From positions 170,669 through 234,668 of the forward strand of contig NZ_SLVB01000007.1 of NCBI RefSeq assembly GCF_004341845.1: 64,000 nt of DNA. The letters are read 5' to 3'. Below, piece by piece: positions 35,289 through 44,621 of this stretch. The notes below the pieces were generated by a model. That model searched no databases and was not told the DNA's origin. It was given only the letters and a program-made list of their open reading frames with translations. The position numbers were made by a program, and so were the translations under genes. Source of the stretch: Novosphingobium sp. PhB165 (lineage in GTDB: Bacteria > Pseudomonadota > Alphaproteobacteria > Sphingomonadales > Sphingomonadaceae). Position 1 is the stretch's first letter. The number at the start of each line of letters is the position of its first letter.

Positions 35289-36941
35289 TTAAACAGACCA
35301 AAACGTCCGTCTGGCTCCATCCGGATCGGACACCACATGACTGGGAATGTCGAAAATCATCGTCCGGCGATCCGCCAATTCGTAACGCGGCCAGACAAGC
35401 CCCGGCTGGGACGGATCCCCGGTGCGGGCGAAGTTGACCCACGCCTGCGACATGCGCGTTGCCAGTTCCTTCGGATCCGGCCCATTGCCCAGCAGTGCCA
35501 ACGACGTCTCGGGGTTGTCGAACACCAGCGGCGTGTCGAGCCCGTGCGGTGCGCGCAGCATTCCCCCCATGATCGGCGTTTCCCAGTCGAGCCGATACAT
35601 GAAGACGGGAGCCGCGTTCTGCGCCGCCTTGCGCTCGGCCTCCCGGATCGAATTTCCACGCATCCCGATGTCGGTCAACAGCGAGCTTACCCAGTAGCTC
35701 GGCGGGTCATTCGGCGTGAGGCCGCGATAGAGTTCGAATGCGGCATCGGCCCGCTCGCCCACCACCGCGAAATGCTCCCGCGCCTCCTCTACGGTGTATT
35801 TGCCGAACTTGGGATCGGCGGCAAGGAAAAGCGTCTGCTCATCCTTGTTGCTGCCGATCAGCACCGGAACATGCTCGCTGAAGGGATTTGCCTGGGGCTC
35901 GAAGGGATGTGCGGGCAAGGTCCGTCCGTCGACGACCGGCCCGAGACCCAGCTTCTTGCCGACATCCCCGGATCCGCCCCGGCCCTGTGCCGCGACGGCG
36001 GCAGCGGTAATCGTCTTGGGATCCATCGATTGCAACTTGCGCACATCCGCTTTCGCGATTCCCAGCGATGCCAGTGTGCGCTCGGCAACGCCCACTGCGA
36101 CATCGCGGTCGACCATGGTGACGCCCGCCCCGCTTTCCTGAATGGCTTTGTGGAACAGCCCTCTTGCCGACGGCGTTCCGAGCAGAGCGCCGACCTTGAA
36201 GCCACCGCCGCTCTCCCCGAAGATCGTCACGTTCTGCGGATCGCCGCCAAAGGCTTCGATATTGTCGCGCACCCATTTCAGCGCATCGATGATATCGAGC
36301 TGACCGACATTGCCTGAATCGGCAAAGTCGGCGTGAAAGTCGCCGAGGTAGAGGTAGCCCATGGCACTCACCCGGTGGTTGATCGTCACAACTACAACAT
36401 CGCCCCGGCGAACCAGCGCGCTCCCATCGAACATTTCAGCGCCCCCGGAGCCCATGGTGAACCCTCCGCCATGGAGATAGAACATGACCGGGCGCTTGCG
36501 GCGGGAGGACGCATCCGGCGTCCAGACATTGAGCACGAGACAATCTTCGCCCTCATCAGACTCTGGCTTGCCCGTGCTCCCGCCGAACAGAGTGCCAAGG
36601 AAGCGAAGGTATTCGGGGTTGGCACCATCCAGCGCCCTGGCGGCCCCGGTCACGCTCTGCGGCGCGCGCAGACCATAGGATGTGCATTCCCGAACGCCGC
36701 CCCACGAAGCCGGGGGGATGGAGGGCTGGAACCGCGTGCCGCGAGTGTCCTGCCCGTAGGGTATGCCGAGAAACCTGGAGACGCCGCCCACCTGGCTGCC
36801 GCGAACCCTCCCGTGCCGCGTTTCGATGGGCGATGTGGGTACCGCCACTTGAGCCCAGGACCGTGCCGGAAGCGCGAGCAGAAATCCGCCGCCGACACCT
36901 GTAGCCACAAGCTCTCTTCGGCTCATGTGCAGATCGCTCAT
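35289..36941 (-). CDS. Tat-exported type-B carboxylesterase (copy 1)
   Basis: A 550-residue carboxylesterase of the cholinesterase-like fold. It has a twin-arginine signal (SRRELVATGVGGGFLLALP, residues 7-25, ending ARSWA). The oxyanion motif HGGG is at 157-160. The nucleophile is Ser244 in FGESGGG, where the usual GESAG is altered to GESGG. The acid is probably the Glu in NKDEQTLF, and the catalytic His is in APHGLDTPLVF. It should fold in the cytoplasm and act in the periplasm on ester bonds. It closely resembles the esterase at 41361, with identical numbering of key residues. A copy of the shared element lies 84 bases upstream of the ATG. Confidence 0.9.
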   Translation of the reverse strand: MSDLHMSRRELVATGVGGGFLLALPARSWAQVAVPTSPIETRHGRVRGSQVGGVSRFLGIPYGQDTRGTRFQPSIPPASWGGVRECTSYGLRAPQSVTGAARALDGANPEYLRFLGTLFGGSTGKPESDEGEDCLVLNVWTPDASSRRKRPVMFYLHGGGFTMGSGGAEMFDGSALVRRGDVVVVTINHRVSAMGYLYLGDFHADFADSGNVGQLDIIDALKWVRDNIEAFGGDPQNVTIFGESGGGFKVGALLGTPSARGLFHKAIQESGAGVTMVDRDVAVGVAERTLASLGIAKADVRKLQSMDPKTITAAAVAAQGRGGSGDVGKKLGLGPVVDGRTLPAHPFEPQANPFSEHVPVLIGSNKDEQTLFLAADPKFGKYTVEEAREHFAVVGERADAAFELYRGLTPNDPPSYWVSSLLTDIGMRGNSIREAERKAAQNAAPVFMYRLDWETPIMGGMLRAPHGLDTPLVFDNPETSLALLGNGPDPKELATRMSQAWVNFARTGDPSQPGLVWPRYELADRRTMIFDIPSHVVSDPDGARRTFWSV

Positions 36942-37015
36942 CCCACCCCTCCCGCCTGTTCTGGGCGCCAGCTTTCGTGGCTTGCGCTTTACCTGTCGAA
37001 CCGAGGTGTTATGTT

Positions 37016-38212
37016 TTGCGGGTGGAAAATAGTGCCAACATTCGCGGGCCCATTAGCTCGCCGGAAATCGAGGCCTTTGCGATCGGATTTGACGACGGCC
37101 CCATTCAGGGCCCTTCGCACATCGCCTGGCTGCTCGAAAGCACTGCGCTGCAAAGCGGATGGCCACTCAACAAGTCTCTGGGATCCGAGACGGATCTGCT
37201 GGAGCGGTTCAAGGCCAGTCGCGACGCAGTTCGGGGCGCGATCCGCATTGTGGAAGCACGCGGATCGATGAGAATGCGGCGCGGTTGCCGAGGCGGGCTG
37301 CAATTGCAGACACCTCGTGTAGAAACTGCCTCCGTAGCTCTTGCCATCTATCTTCGCACGCACGGGTACGCCCCGCAGGAGATGGAGGCCGCAGCCGCCA
37401 CTCTGGCGCCTCTGCTTCCGCGTTCCGCGGCAGGCGAAGCAATCAGGGCCTTGATCAAGCACGCCGCTGCCATGATGTCGGACGATATGTCGATCGTCGC
37501 CGGATCCGATAATCGCGCCGAAAGCTTTGCGATGGAGATCATCGTCAACGCGGGCTCCCCCCTCCCGGCAGAAGGCGTCCGCATCGGCAACGAAGCGAAA
37601 CTCTGCGGTGAAACCGGCCTGGGGCACCGCACCTTTCGGCAGGCGCTCAACATCCTCGAAGATCTCGACATGCTGCAGGTCAGCCGCGGCCGGGGCGGTG
37701 GGTACATCTTGAAACCCGCCAGCTTCATGGGCGTGGTTCGGCGCATTTTCGTCTTGCTGGCCTCCCGCCAAACCAGCCCGGGTCAGGTCCGGGAAGCGCT
37801 TTTCGCCATCCGCGCCGGGATCTTGCGACTGGCCCTCACCAAACTGCGCACCGCGCCGGCGCAACGCCGCGAGCAATGGTGTATATCGACGCTGGATATG
37901 ATGCTGCCGTTGTCCGAACCACGCCGGTGGGTCGCGCTCCAGCACGCTATCGACGAACTCGCAGGTGACCGCCTCACCAAGACGCTGGCCTCAGCCATCG
38001 TCGCCTACACCGCTCGAACGGCCCCTCCCCTTGAGTGTCACGAGCCGATCGACCTCGGCCTCGCCGCAGCCGAGCGCGGTGTCGTTTCGGCAATCGCAGC
38101 CGATCTGCCTGCGCAGGCCGAGCACCATCTGCACGCCGGACAGGGCTTGCTGACTTCGCTCAACCGGCAGCATGAAAAGCCGATTTTTTGCACGCACACC
38201 CCCTGTTCGTGA
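37016..38212 (+). CDS. Tandem GntR/FadR-type regulator (two winged helices)
   Basis: About 398 residues. TTG 37016 is chosen because GAGGTG lies 7 bases upstream; GTG 37022 and GTG 36977 are alternatives. No later start precedes the first domain. A degenerate GntR helix-turn-helix occupies about 38-90 (LGSETDLLERFKASRDAVRGAIRIVEARG…RRGCRGGL). A second lies at about 175-235 (EAKLCGETGLGHRTFRQALNILEDLDMLQVSRGRGGGYIL). FCD-like helices follow at the C-terminus (HAIDELAGDRLTKTLASAI…AIAADLPAQAEHHLHAG). Two DNA-binding domains in one chain are unusual for this family. The shared AATAGTGCC element overlaps its first codons, suggesting autoregulation. It diverges from the Tat esterase. Confidence 0.8.
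   Translation: MRVENSANIRGPISSPEIEAFAIGFDDGPIQGPSHIAWLLESTALQSGWPLNKSLGSETDLLERFKASRDAVRGAIRIVEARGSMRMRRGCRGGLQLQTPRVETASVALAIYLRTHGYAPQEMEAAAATLAPLLPRSAAGEAIRALIKHAAAMMSDDMSIVAGSDNRAESFAMEIIVNAGSPLPAEGVRIGNEAKLCGETGLGHRTFRQALNILEDLDMLQVSRGRGGGYILKPASFMGVVRRIFVLLASRQTSPGQVREALFAIRAGILRLALTKLRTAPAQRREQWCISTLDMMLPLSEPRRWVALQHAIDELAGDRLTKTLASAIVAYTARTAPPLECHEPIDLGLAAAERGVVSAIAADLPAQAEHHLHAGQGLLTSLNRQHEKPIFCTHTPCS
37025..37044 (-). promoter_or_regulatory. Copy 2 of the shared element, between esterase and GntR
   Basis: GAAAATAGTGCCAACATTCG. It differs from the other copies only at one core base (CAAC for CCAC). It lies 84 bases before the esterase ATG and inside the first codons of the divergent tandem GntR regulator, a position suited to controlling both. 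Confidence 0.65.
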
Positions 38213-38429
38213 CACGCATCAAGAGCAACTACCGTCGCTCCAGTGCGCCGCGCCATTCGGGCACGGCGCCGGTCCCAGGCCCGCAAGTCAGGTTTTCGTT
38301 GGTGCGATGGCTGTTGCGGGGCGCTTGTTCGCTTCCACGCGAATGAGTAGAGATCTGGCCTCAGTTTGGAAATCCGGACGGATTTCCCGCCAAGCTTTTC
38401 ATCCTCAGGCGCATCGGGAGTAAGATGCA

Positions 38430-39356
38430 ATGACTGCTATCGGGGCAAACGTGCTTCCGACAATGGCGGTGGACGCCGGACTGACTGCGCCCGGTATACA
38501 TGCACAGATCGTGCGTTTCGATATTCCCGAGCCGACCAATAAACGCCATGCCGTTGCAGACGGCTACCATGTCGACATGTGCCTGACCCCTCGCCCCCTG
38601 CAATCGCGAGGTGGGTATCGCGATCGCTGGGGCCCGCATCGATATGAGCGACTGGGCGACATCTTCGTCATCCCTCCCGGAGAAGCACTGTACATCCGCG
38701 GGGATCGCGGTCGTCAGGCCTCTCTGATCTGCACGATCGATGCCGATCTGGTCCACGATATCGCGGGACGGCAGCTCGACTGGGACGACAGCCATCTTGC
38801 CGCCGCACTCGACGTGGCAGGTGCCCAGATCCGCGCGCTTCTGTTCAGAATGACCGCCGAAGTCAGGTATCCCGGACTGGCCGCCCAGCGTATGATCGAA
38901 CTTCTGGGCAGCGAGCTTGCGATCGAAATCGCGCGTTTTGGGCTTGAACTGACCGGACGACCGATGGTCGGGGGCCTCGCGGGCTGGCGGCTCAGGCTGA
39001 TCGACGAGAGATTGACCGGGGACCTTTCAGCCCCCTCACTCAAGGAGCTTGCCGACCTATGCTCGCTCTCCGTTCGCCAGCTTACGCGCGGATTTCGCGT
39101 AAGCCGCGCTTGCTCACTCGGCGATTACATCGAGCAACGACGAATGGAGGCTGCAAAGCGGCTGCTGATGGACGGAGAAAGCGTCAAATCCATCTCGTTC
39201 AAGATGGGCTTTGCGTCCCCTTCCAGCTTCACCTTCGCATTTCGCCGTGCGGTGGGCACCAGCCCATCGACATTTCGCCAACGGCAAGGGCGTGCACTCG
39301 CTGCTCCACCGGGAAGCAACACCCTTAAGTCGCCACGACTTGTCGTGGTTGAATAG
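38430..39356 (+). CDS. AraC family transcriptional regulator
   Basis: A 308-residue regulator. The N-terminal ~190 residues form a sensor part with a short cupin-like segment (YERLGDIFVIPPGEALYIRG). The C-terminal AraC domain (about 200-292) carries SLKELADLCSLSVRQLTRGFRVSRACSLGDYIEQRRMEAAKRLL and VKSISFKMGFASPSSFTFAFRRAVGTSPSTFR. It is preceded by a GGGAG site. It follows the tandem GntR gene on the same strand after 217 bases. The target is unknown; the nearby esterase and receptor are candidates. Confidence 0.9.
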   Translation: MTAIGANVLPTMAVDAGLTAPGIHAQIVRFDIPEPTNKRHAVADGYHVDMCLTPRPLQSRGGYRDRWGPHRYERLGDIFVIPPGEALYIRGDRGRQASLICTIDADLVHDIAGRQLDWDDSHLAAALDVAGAQIRALLFRMTAEVRYPGLAAQRMIELLGSELAIEIARFGLELTGRPMVGGLAGWRLRLIDERLTGDLSAPSLKELADLCSLSVRQLTRGFRVSRACSLGDYIEQRRMEAAKRLLMDGESVKSISFKMGFASPSSFTFAFRRAVGTSPSTFRQRQGRALAAPPGSNTLKSPRLVVVE

Positions 39357-39846
39357 CCCTAATTTGAACTCCAAATTATCTGCCTGCGTCGCGCCCATTC
39401 CAGATGGTCAGCAGACTTTTTGACGATCCCGAAGACTGACAATCGACTTAGTCCGAAAAGCGATCAGGCGAATGGTTGGAAATAGCGAACTGGCTCGCTG
39501 CGCCTACGACTCAGACTGCGTAGTAAAGCGATATCTTGGATCGCCTGACTCTGCTGTTTTTCAGCCCTTGGCCGCTGCAAGCTGCCCCACAAAATGGGAA
39601 ACCGAGCATCCCGCCAGCGACACGGCCTCCACTGCTTCGTTCAGTATTTCCGCGTACGGGACTGCAGATGCCCCCCTCTCAGAAATCTTCGGGAGTCTAT
39701 CGTCTATAATCGATGGCCCTCCTTTGGGGACGCATTCCATGTTGGCCGATGCCGACACGAATGCGACTGCCTTGACACATTCCAGATTCGTAACTTACGA
39801 TGTTACGATATTCAAAAGGCGGGATGCCGCCGGTGGAGCAATGACC
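39357..39846. other. Intergenic region upstream of the oxidoreductase/Rrf2 operon
   Basis: 490 bases. A frame running into the oxidoreductase from 39472 is open but has no homology-like character and no suitable start. I treat it as non-coding. It contains the promoter/operator at 39772-39807, listed separately. Confidence 0.5.
39772..39807 (+). promoter_or_regulatory. Sigma-70 promoter overlapped by an inverted repeat (likely Rrf2 operator)
   Basis: The -35 TTGACA (39772-39777) is followed after 18 bases by TACGAT (39796-39801) as -10. The perfect inverted repeat CGTAAC-N7-GTTACG (39789-39807) sits across the -10 box. It is 40 bases upstream of an operon whose second gene is an Rrf2 regulator, so autorepression through this site is likely. 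Confidence 0.6.
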
Positions 39847-40764
39847 ATGAGTGACACGGTGGATACGGTGATAGTCGGCGCGGGCATTGCCGGATTGAGT
39901 GCGGCGTTGTTCCTCGCCCGAGCAGGCCGATCAACAATCGTCTTCGATGGAGGCCCAACACGCATCGAGACGGTATCTCAGGTGCGCGAGTATGTCGGCT
40001 TCGATGCGATGACTCCCGCCGAGATCCTGGGCGCCGCGCGCGAGGAAGCGACCCGCTATGGCGCGGTAATCCGACATGCGCGGGTCGAGCGGATCGTGCC
40101 GCTGGACGACGGGCGCTTTAAGATCGAGGTGGATGATCGGTCGCTGACCGCTCGGACTGTGGTTCTCGCAACCGGCATCGTCGACGAGCTCCCTCCGATC
40201 TCCGGCGTGCGCGAAGCGTGGGGCGATGACCTTCGCGTCTGTCCCTGTTTCGACGGGCATGAAGTTCGGAACGGCAAGTTCGTGGTGTTCGGTATTGGCG
40301 CCCGCCTAGCGCACATGGCCGCTTGGGTACGGATGTGGTCATCCGATGTGACAGTGGTGAGCAGACATGATTTCACTGGTGTCGAGGCAGAGCGGCTGGA
40401 CTTGCTTGGCATCCGCATCAGGAACGACGAGGTCGCTGGGCTCGTTCACGAGGGTGATCGATTGGTTGCTGTCACCACGGCTGACGGTGATACCATCCCT
40501 GCCAATGCGACCTGGGTGGCACTCCACTCGCGCGCCGCGTCGGACCTTGCTGCTTCGTTGTGCGAAGTGGACGAACTTGGCTTCGCGAAGACCGATGCAG
40601 GCGGGGCGACCAGCCGTGCGGGTATATTCGCGATCGGGAATGCCGATGAGCCCTGGGCGCACCTCGCCCAGGCTGCAGCGTCAGGCACCACGGTGGGGCC
40701 CGTCGTCACAATGTATCTGCTTGAGCGGATGGTGGAAGAACTGCGTTTGGCGAAGGCGGCCTGA
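39847..40764 (+). CDS. FAD/NAD(P)-dependent oxidoreductase (thioredoxin-reductase-like)
   Basis: A 305-residue flavoprotein. ATG 39847 is preferred over ATG 39841 because GGAG is 8 bases from it. The FAD-binding GAGIAGLSAA is at about 11-20. A central segment VCPCFDGHEV replaces the usual CxxC redox site of thioredoxin reductase with C-P-C. A second Rossmann region (VVFGIGARLAHMA) and the C-terminal GIFAIGNADEPW complete the fold. Such single-gene reductases next to Rrf2 regulators are thought to serve stress responses. It is followed 4 bases later by the Rrf2 gene. Confidence 0.88.
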   Translation: MSDTVDTVIVGAGIAGLSAALFLARAGRSTIVFDGGPTRIETVSQVREYVGFDAMTPAEILGAAREEATRYGAVIRHARVERIVPLDDGRFKIEVDDRSLTARTVVLATGIVDELPPISGVREAWGDDLRVCPCFDGHEVRNGKFVVFGIGARLAHMAAWVRMWSSDVTVVSRHDFTGVEAERLDLLGIRIRNDEVAGLVHEGDRLVAVTTADGDTIPANATWVALHSRAASDLAASLCEVDELGFAKTDAGGATSRAGIFAIGNADEPWAHLAQAAASGTTVGPVVTMYLLERMVEELRLAKAA

Positions 40765-40768
40765 AGAT

Positions 40769-41230
40769 ATGAGAGGCGATAGTCGGCTTTCGCGTATGCT
40801 CCACGTGCTGCTACACATGGCTCGGCACAATACGCCGTTCACCTCCGAACAGATCGCCAAGATGCTGGGTACCAACCCTGTGGTTGTGCGCCGCACCATG
40901 GCCGGCCTGCGCGAAGCGGGTTTCGTAAGCTCGGAGCGCGGACGGGGTGGAGGGTGGAGCTTCGTGAGTGACCCGACGACCATTACCCTGCTTGATGTGC
41001 ACCGTTCGGTCGGGGCGACTGATGTGATCGCGCTGGGCAGCGGCGATTCAGATCCGGCCTGCGGTGTGGAACGCGTCGTCAATCATGCACTGGCTGAGGC
41101 GACGGGCGAGGCCGAAGCAATACTGCTGCGCCGGTTGGGCGAAGTGACTCTGGCGGAGCTGTCCACTCAGTTGGACGCGATCTGCAAGGCTGAGGGATGG
41201 GACGACCAACATGCGCCACACCAAGGCTAA
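40769..41230 (+). CDS. Rrf2 family transcriptional regulator
   Basis: A 153-residue winged-helix regulator: SRMLHVLLHMARHNTPFTSEQIAKMLGTNPVVVRRTMAGLREAGFVSSERGRGGGW is the Rrf2 DNA-binding domain (about 7-62). Only one cysteine (DPACGVE) is present, so an Fe-S cluster of the IscR/NsrR type is unlikely. It is more like the YwnA group. The ATG lies 4 bases after the oxidoreductase stop, so the two form an operon. The promoter-overlapping palindrome at 39789-39807 is the probable binding site. Confidence 0.9.
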   Translation: MRGDSRLSRMLHVLLHMARHNTPFTSEQIAKMLGTNPVVVRRTMAGLREAGFVSSERGRGGGWSFVSDPTTITLLDVHRSVGATDVIALGSGDSDPACGVERVVNHALAEATGEAEAILLRRLGEVTLAELSTQLDAICKAEGWDDQHAPHQG

Positions 41231-41360
41231 AGCTACATTGCAGAGCGACATCCTAGGACACCAGAGCGGAACGGCAGCTGTCTTTAAGCCTGGGTCCGAA
41301 AGTCGCGGGTCGCTTCACGGCCACTTCCGGTCGAGTGAAATGGGCAAAGATTCTTGCGCC

Positions 41361-42995
41361 TCAGGTGCCGAAGAAGAGGCGAGCCTGTCGATCCGGATCG
41401 CCTGCCACGTGGCTTGCTACATCGAATATCATCGTCCGACGTTCCTGCGCTTCGTACGCCGGCCAGGGCAGCCCTCGCTGTGAAGGGTTGGCACTATGCG
41501 CGAAGTTGACCCAAGCCTGCGCCATCGCGGCTGCCACCTTCCCCGCTTCCGGCCCCGGACCATTCATTAGCGGACGGGTTTGCGGGTTGTCGAACACGAG
41601 CGGAGTATCGAGTCCATGGGGGCTCTTGAGCGCCCCACCTTCGAATGGCGCGGTCCAGTCGAGACGATACATGAAGACTGGCGCCGCGTTCTGAGCGAGC
41701 TTACGCTCGGCGAGACGGATCGAATTCATCCAGGTGCCCTCAGCCGTAGCCAACGATGTGAGCCAGTAAAACGGCGCGTAATCAGGCCGCAAAGCCTTGA
41801 ACACGTCGACCGCGACATTACCCTTGGCGCCCACCATCGCCATCGCGCGCTGCCGCACTTGCTCTTCGCTAAGCTTTCCGAATTGCGCGTCGGCACAAAA
41901 GAATAGTGTTGCCTCGTCCTTCGTCGTGCCGATGATGATTGGCACATCGCGTGAAACGTCTGGAGCCGTAGGATCGAAAGGATGACGTGGCAGCGAGCGC
42001 CCATCGACAAGCGGCGCCATCACCCTGCTAAGTCCGGCCTGCGAGGCCGAAGCCGCCGCGATCAGGGTCTTCCAATCGATTGTTTGCAGTTTGTGGACCT
42101 CGGCGGGAGCAATTCCGAGCTTCGCTATCGTCGCCTCGGCATGTTTCTCCGCCACCGCCTTTTCGACCATGGTCAGGCCCGGGCCACTCTGGATAATCGC
42201 TTTGTGGAACAAGCCTTTCGCTGCAGGCATTGCAAGGACCACGCTTACTTTCGAGCCGCCTCCGCTCTCGCCGAAAATCGTGACGTTACCCGGATCACCG
42301 CCGAACTGCGCGATATTGTCGCGGACCCACTTGAGGGCGAGGACGATGTCGAGTTGACCTGAGTTGCCGGAGTCGACGAAGTCCGAATGGAACCCGCCGA
42401 GATAGAGGTAGCCCGGCGCATTGAGGCGATGGTTGATGCCCACCACCACCACATCACCACGGCGACACAGCGCGGAGCCATCGTACTGCGGATCGCCGGC
42501 CGAACCGATCGCGAATCCGCCGCCGTGGAGCCAGACCATGACCGGTCGTTTGCGCGCCGACGAGGCATCGGGCGTATAGACGTTGAGCACGAGACAATTC
42601 TCGCTCTCGTTGCCTACCTCCATGCCCTGCTCGCCCGCCGCCATCACCTTCTGCACGAACGGCGTCGTGAGATTGGCGCCTGGCGCCGTAGTTGCGCCGA
42701 GATCCATCTGCGGCGCCTGATGGCCAAGGACCAGGCAATCGCGCACTCCGGTCCAGGGAGGAGCTACAACCGGAGGCAGAAAGCGGCGCTGCGAAGTGTC
42801 GTCACCGTAAGGAATGCCGAGGAAACTGGAAACCCCGTCCCGACGCCGACCTCGCACCTTGCCGCTCATCGTCTCGATGGGTTTGCCGATCACGGCCTCG
42901 CCTGCGAACGCGCTGCCGGGTAGCGTCAGCATCATGGTGCCGCCCAACCCGATCCGGATCACGTCTCGACGAGACTGCGAAAAAATCGTTGTCAT
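41361..42995 (-). CDS. Tat-exported type-B carboxylesterase (copy 2)
   Basis: A 544-residue esterase starting at the ATG at 42995 behind a GGGGAGG site. Twin-arginine signal: SRRDVIRIGLGGTMMLTLPGSAFA (residues 8-31). HGGG is at 157-160, nucleophile Ser244 is in FGESGGG, the acid is in TKDEATLF, and the His is in SPHGLDTPLVF. Motif numbering is identical to the esterase at 35289, showing a recent family duplication. It is the last gene of a four-gene run with two LVIVD proteins and a desaturase, and should hydrolyse an ester in the periplasm. The substrate is unknown. Confidence 0.92.
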   Translation of the reverse strand: MTTIFSQSRRDVIRIGLGGTMMLTLPGSAFAGEAVIGKPIETMSGKVRGRRRDGVSSFLGIPYGDDTSQRRFLPPVVAPPWTGVRDCLVLGHQAPQMDLGATTAPGANLTTPFVQKVMAAGEQGMEVGNESENCLVLNVYTPDASSARKRPVMVWLHGGGFAIGSAGDPQYDGSALCRRGDVVVVGINHRLNAPGYLYLGGFHSDFVDSGNSGQLDIVLALKWVRDNIAQFGGDPGNVTIFGESGGGSKVSVVLAMPAAKGLFHKAIIQSGPGLTMVEKAVAEKHAEATIAKLGIAPAEVHKLQTIDWKTLIAAASASQAGLSRVMAPLVDGRSLPRHPFDPTAPDVSRDVPIIIGTTKDEATLFFCADAQFGKLSEEQVRQRAMAMVGAKGNVAVDVFKALRPDYAPFYWLTSLATAEGTWMNSIRLAERKLAQNAAPVFMYRLDWTAPFEGGALKSPHGLDTPLVFDNPQTRPLMNGPGPEAGKVAAAMAQAWVNFAHSANPSQRGLPWPAYEAQERRTMIFDVASHVAGDPDRQARLFFGT

Positions 42996-43068
42996 CCAAT
43001 CCTCCCCAGGACCGCCATTCGCGGCAGTTATGACCCGACAATCGATCGGGCGCAAAAGCCGGCGAACC

Positions 43069-44562
43069 TCAGGTCTTGAGCCCAAGCCGAGCGATGACCT
43101 GTGGCTCAAGCTTCAAAATCCAAAAGCCGGTGCCTCCCGCAGCATAGATGAGACCTCGCGCTGCATCGTAGTAGCCCACACCGCCGTGCACCATCGGACC
43201 GTGGTTGAAGTATGCCACCTCGCTTGGTTTCACGGGATTGCGAATGTCGAAAATGCGCAATCCGGCACTGCCGAAGTTCACCGCCGCGAAAGTCGCTTTT
43301 TCGGGGTTGTCGACGAGGTGGTAGGCAACCGTCGGATCGAGACCCGAAGCCTTGCGCGCTTCGCAGTATTCGGGGTCATTGATGGCGATCCGAAGCATCG
43401 AGACATTGCGGGCTTGATCGTTTGTAACGTCGCTCACGAACACTTCGAAACCCCACCCATCGGCGCTGGGCCTCGGATAAGGACGGCAGGTATCGCCGGG
43501 AATTCCGGGCGAGGCTGCGGCGTCCATCGAGCTTCCCAGTTCGTTCGAGTGGATGATGTACTCCCGCCCACCGGCGCGGAACCAATCGAGACCATGACCG
43601 GGTCCATCCGTTTCTCCGACGATCTGCACCGGCCGCTTGGTGATGTCGACAATCCGGATCTTGGGTGTTTCACCCAGATTGTGCGGGCCTTCGATCTTCT
43701 GATCGCCGAGATAGACGCGCGTGCCGTCGTCATTCACATCAAGCGAGTGCGACAATGTCGGCCAGACCAGCGCGTATTGAATGCGGCTCACACCAACCCG
43801 GCTATTGGCTCCCTTTGCGTTGGCCAGATCGTTGCACAGATTGATGCCAGCCTTCTGCCCCTGGCGGTGCACTTCCTGCCACGGTCCGGGGACCTGCGGA
43901 GCAAGATCGCAGCGGTAATCGGTGATCTTCCAGCTTTCCGGATCCTTGAGATCGGTAATGTCTGCCTCCCACAACCCAAGGGAGGCATAGACTTTGGTCC
44001 CTGTACGGTTCAGCCGCAGATCATGTGGCAGCAGGCCGGCCCCGCCGCCGCCGCCCGATGGGGGGCCGTCACCGATCGTGAGCGGTGGCCACTTGATTTC
44101 ACCCAGCAGGACGGGATGCATGCAGTCCCGGATGTCGTAGACACTGCTGCCCGAGACCAGGACCGCCCGCTCCTTCGTGACCATCACGCGCATGGTTTCC
44201 GAAGCCATTTTTACAGGTACCCGGCCGACTTCCACTGGCTTGGAGGGATTCCTCACGTCGATAACGTGAACCTCTCCGCCCCTGTTATTACCCATGTCGC
44301 TGCCGGTGCGCACGTAAGCGCACATGCCGTAGCCCTGAACCACCCCGACAATCGGCAGTTCGCCAATCCGCGTGACCCCGCAATTGTAGGCTGCGGTCTG
44401 CCCCTTGGGCACATTGCCCTGGATATCCGGCTCGCGAACATCGCCGGAGCCGCAAAGGGCAGGCGAGAAACCAGCGCGCGGGCTCTCCTGTGCGGCCTTC
44501 GCCGGCGCCGGCTGCGTCGGCAGCACGGCCGCCAATATGCTCACCATCATGATCCGCTTCAT
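43069..44562 (-). CDS. LVIVD-repeat propeller protein (exported, copy 1)
   Basis: A 497-residue exported protein with a signal peptide (about 1-23) and a characteristic N-terminal block ALCGSGDVREPDIQGNVP…YNCGV. LVIVD-type repeats form a probable beta-propeller: VHVIDVRNPSKPVEVG, VYDIRDCMHPVLLGEI, ADITDLKDPESWKI, IRIVDITKRPVQIVGE and LRIFDIRNPVKPSEVAYF. Conserved cysteines (CGSG, CGV, CAYV, DC, YRCDL) could form disulfides. No enzymatic activity is established for such repeats, so it may bind ligand or act as an unrecognised hydrolase. It lies 73 bases upstream of the esterase start and is a paralogue of 44622 and 59398. Confidence 0.82.
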   Translation of the reverse strand: MKRIMMVSILAAVLPTQPAPAKAAQESPRAGFSPALCGSGDVREPDIQGNVPKGQTAAYNCGVTRIGELPIVGVVQGYGMCAYVRTGSDMGNNRGGEVHVIDVRNPSKPVEVGRVPVKMASETMRVMVTKERAVLVSGSSVYDIRDCMHPVLLGEIKWPPLTIGDGPPSGGGGGAGLLPHDLRLNRTGTKVYASLGLWEADITDLKDPESWKITDYRCDLAPQVPGPWQEVHRQGQKAGINLCNDLANAKGANSRVGVSRIQYALVWPTLSHSLDVNDDGTRVYLGDQKIEGPHNLGETPKIRIVDITKRPVQIVGETDGPGHGLDWFRAGGREYIIHSNELGSSMDAAASPGIPGDTCRPYPRPSADGWGFEVFVSDVTNDQARNVSMLRIAINDPEYCEARKASGLDPTVAYHLVDNPEKATFAAVNFGSAGLRIFDIRNPVKPSEVAYFNHGPMVHGGVGYYDAARGLIYAAGGTGFWILKLEPQVIARLGLKT

Positions 44563-44621
44563 GGCGCGTCTCCTCTCCTGGAAACTATGTTCTCTTATGC
44601 CTCAAATACTGGATTTCGAGA

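Noticed and set aside
39472..39846. N-terminal extension of the FAD oxidoreductase
   Set aside because: The promoter/operator lies inside it, and the flavoprotein fold begins just after the ATG at 39847.
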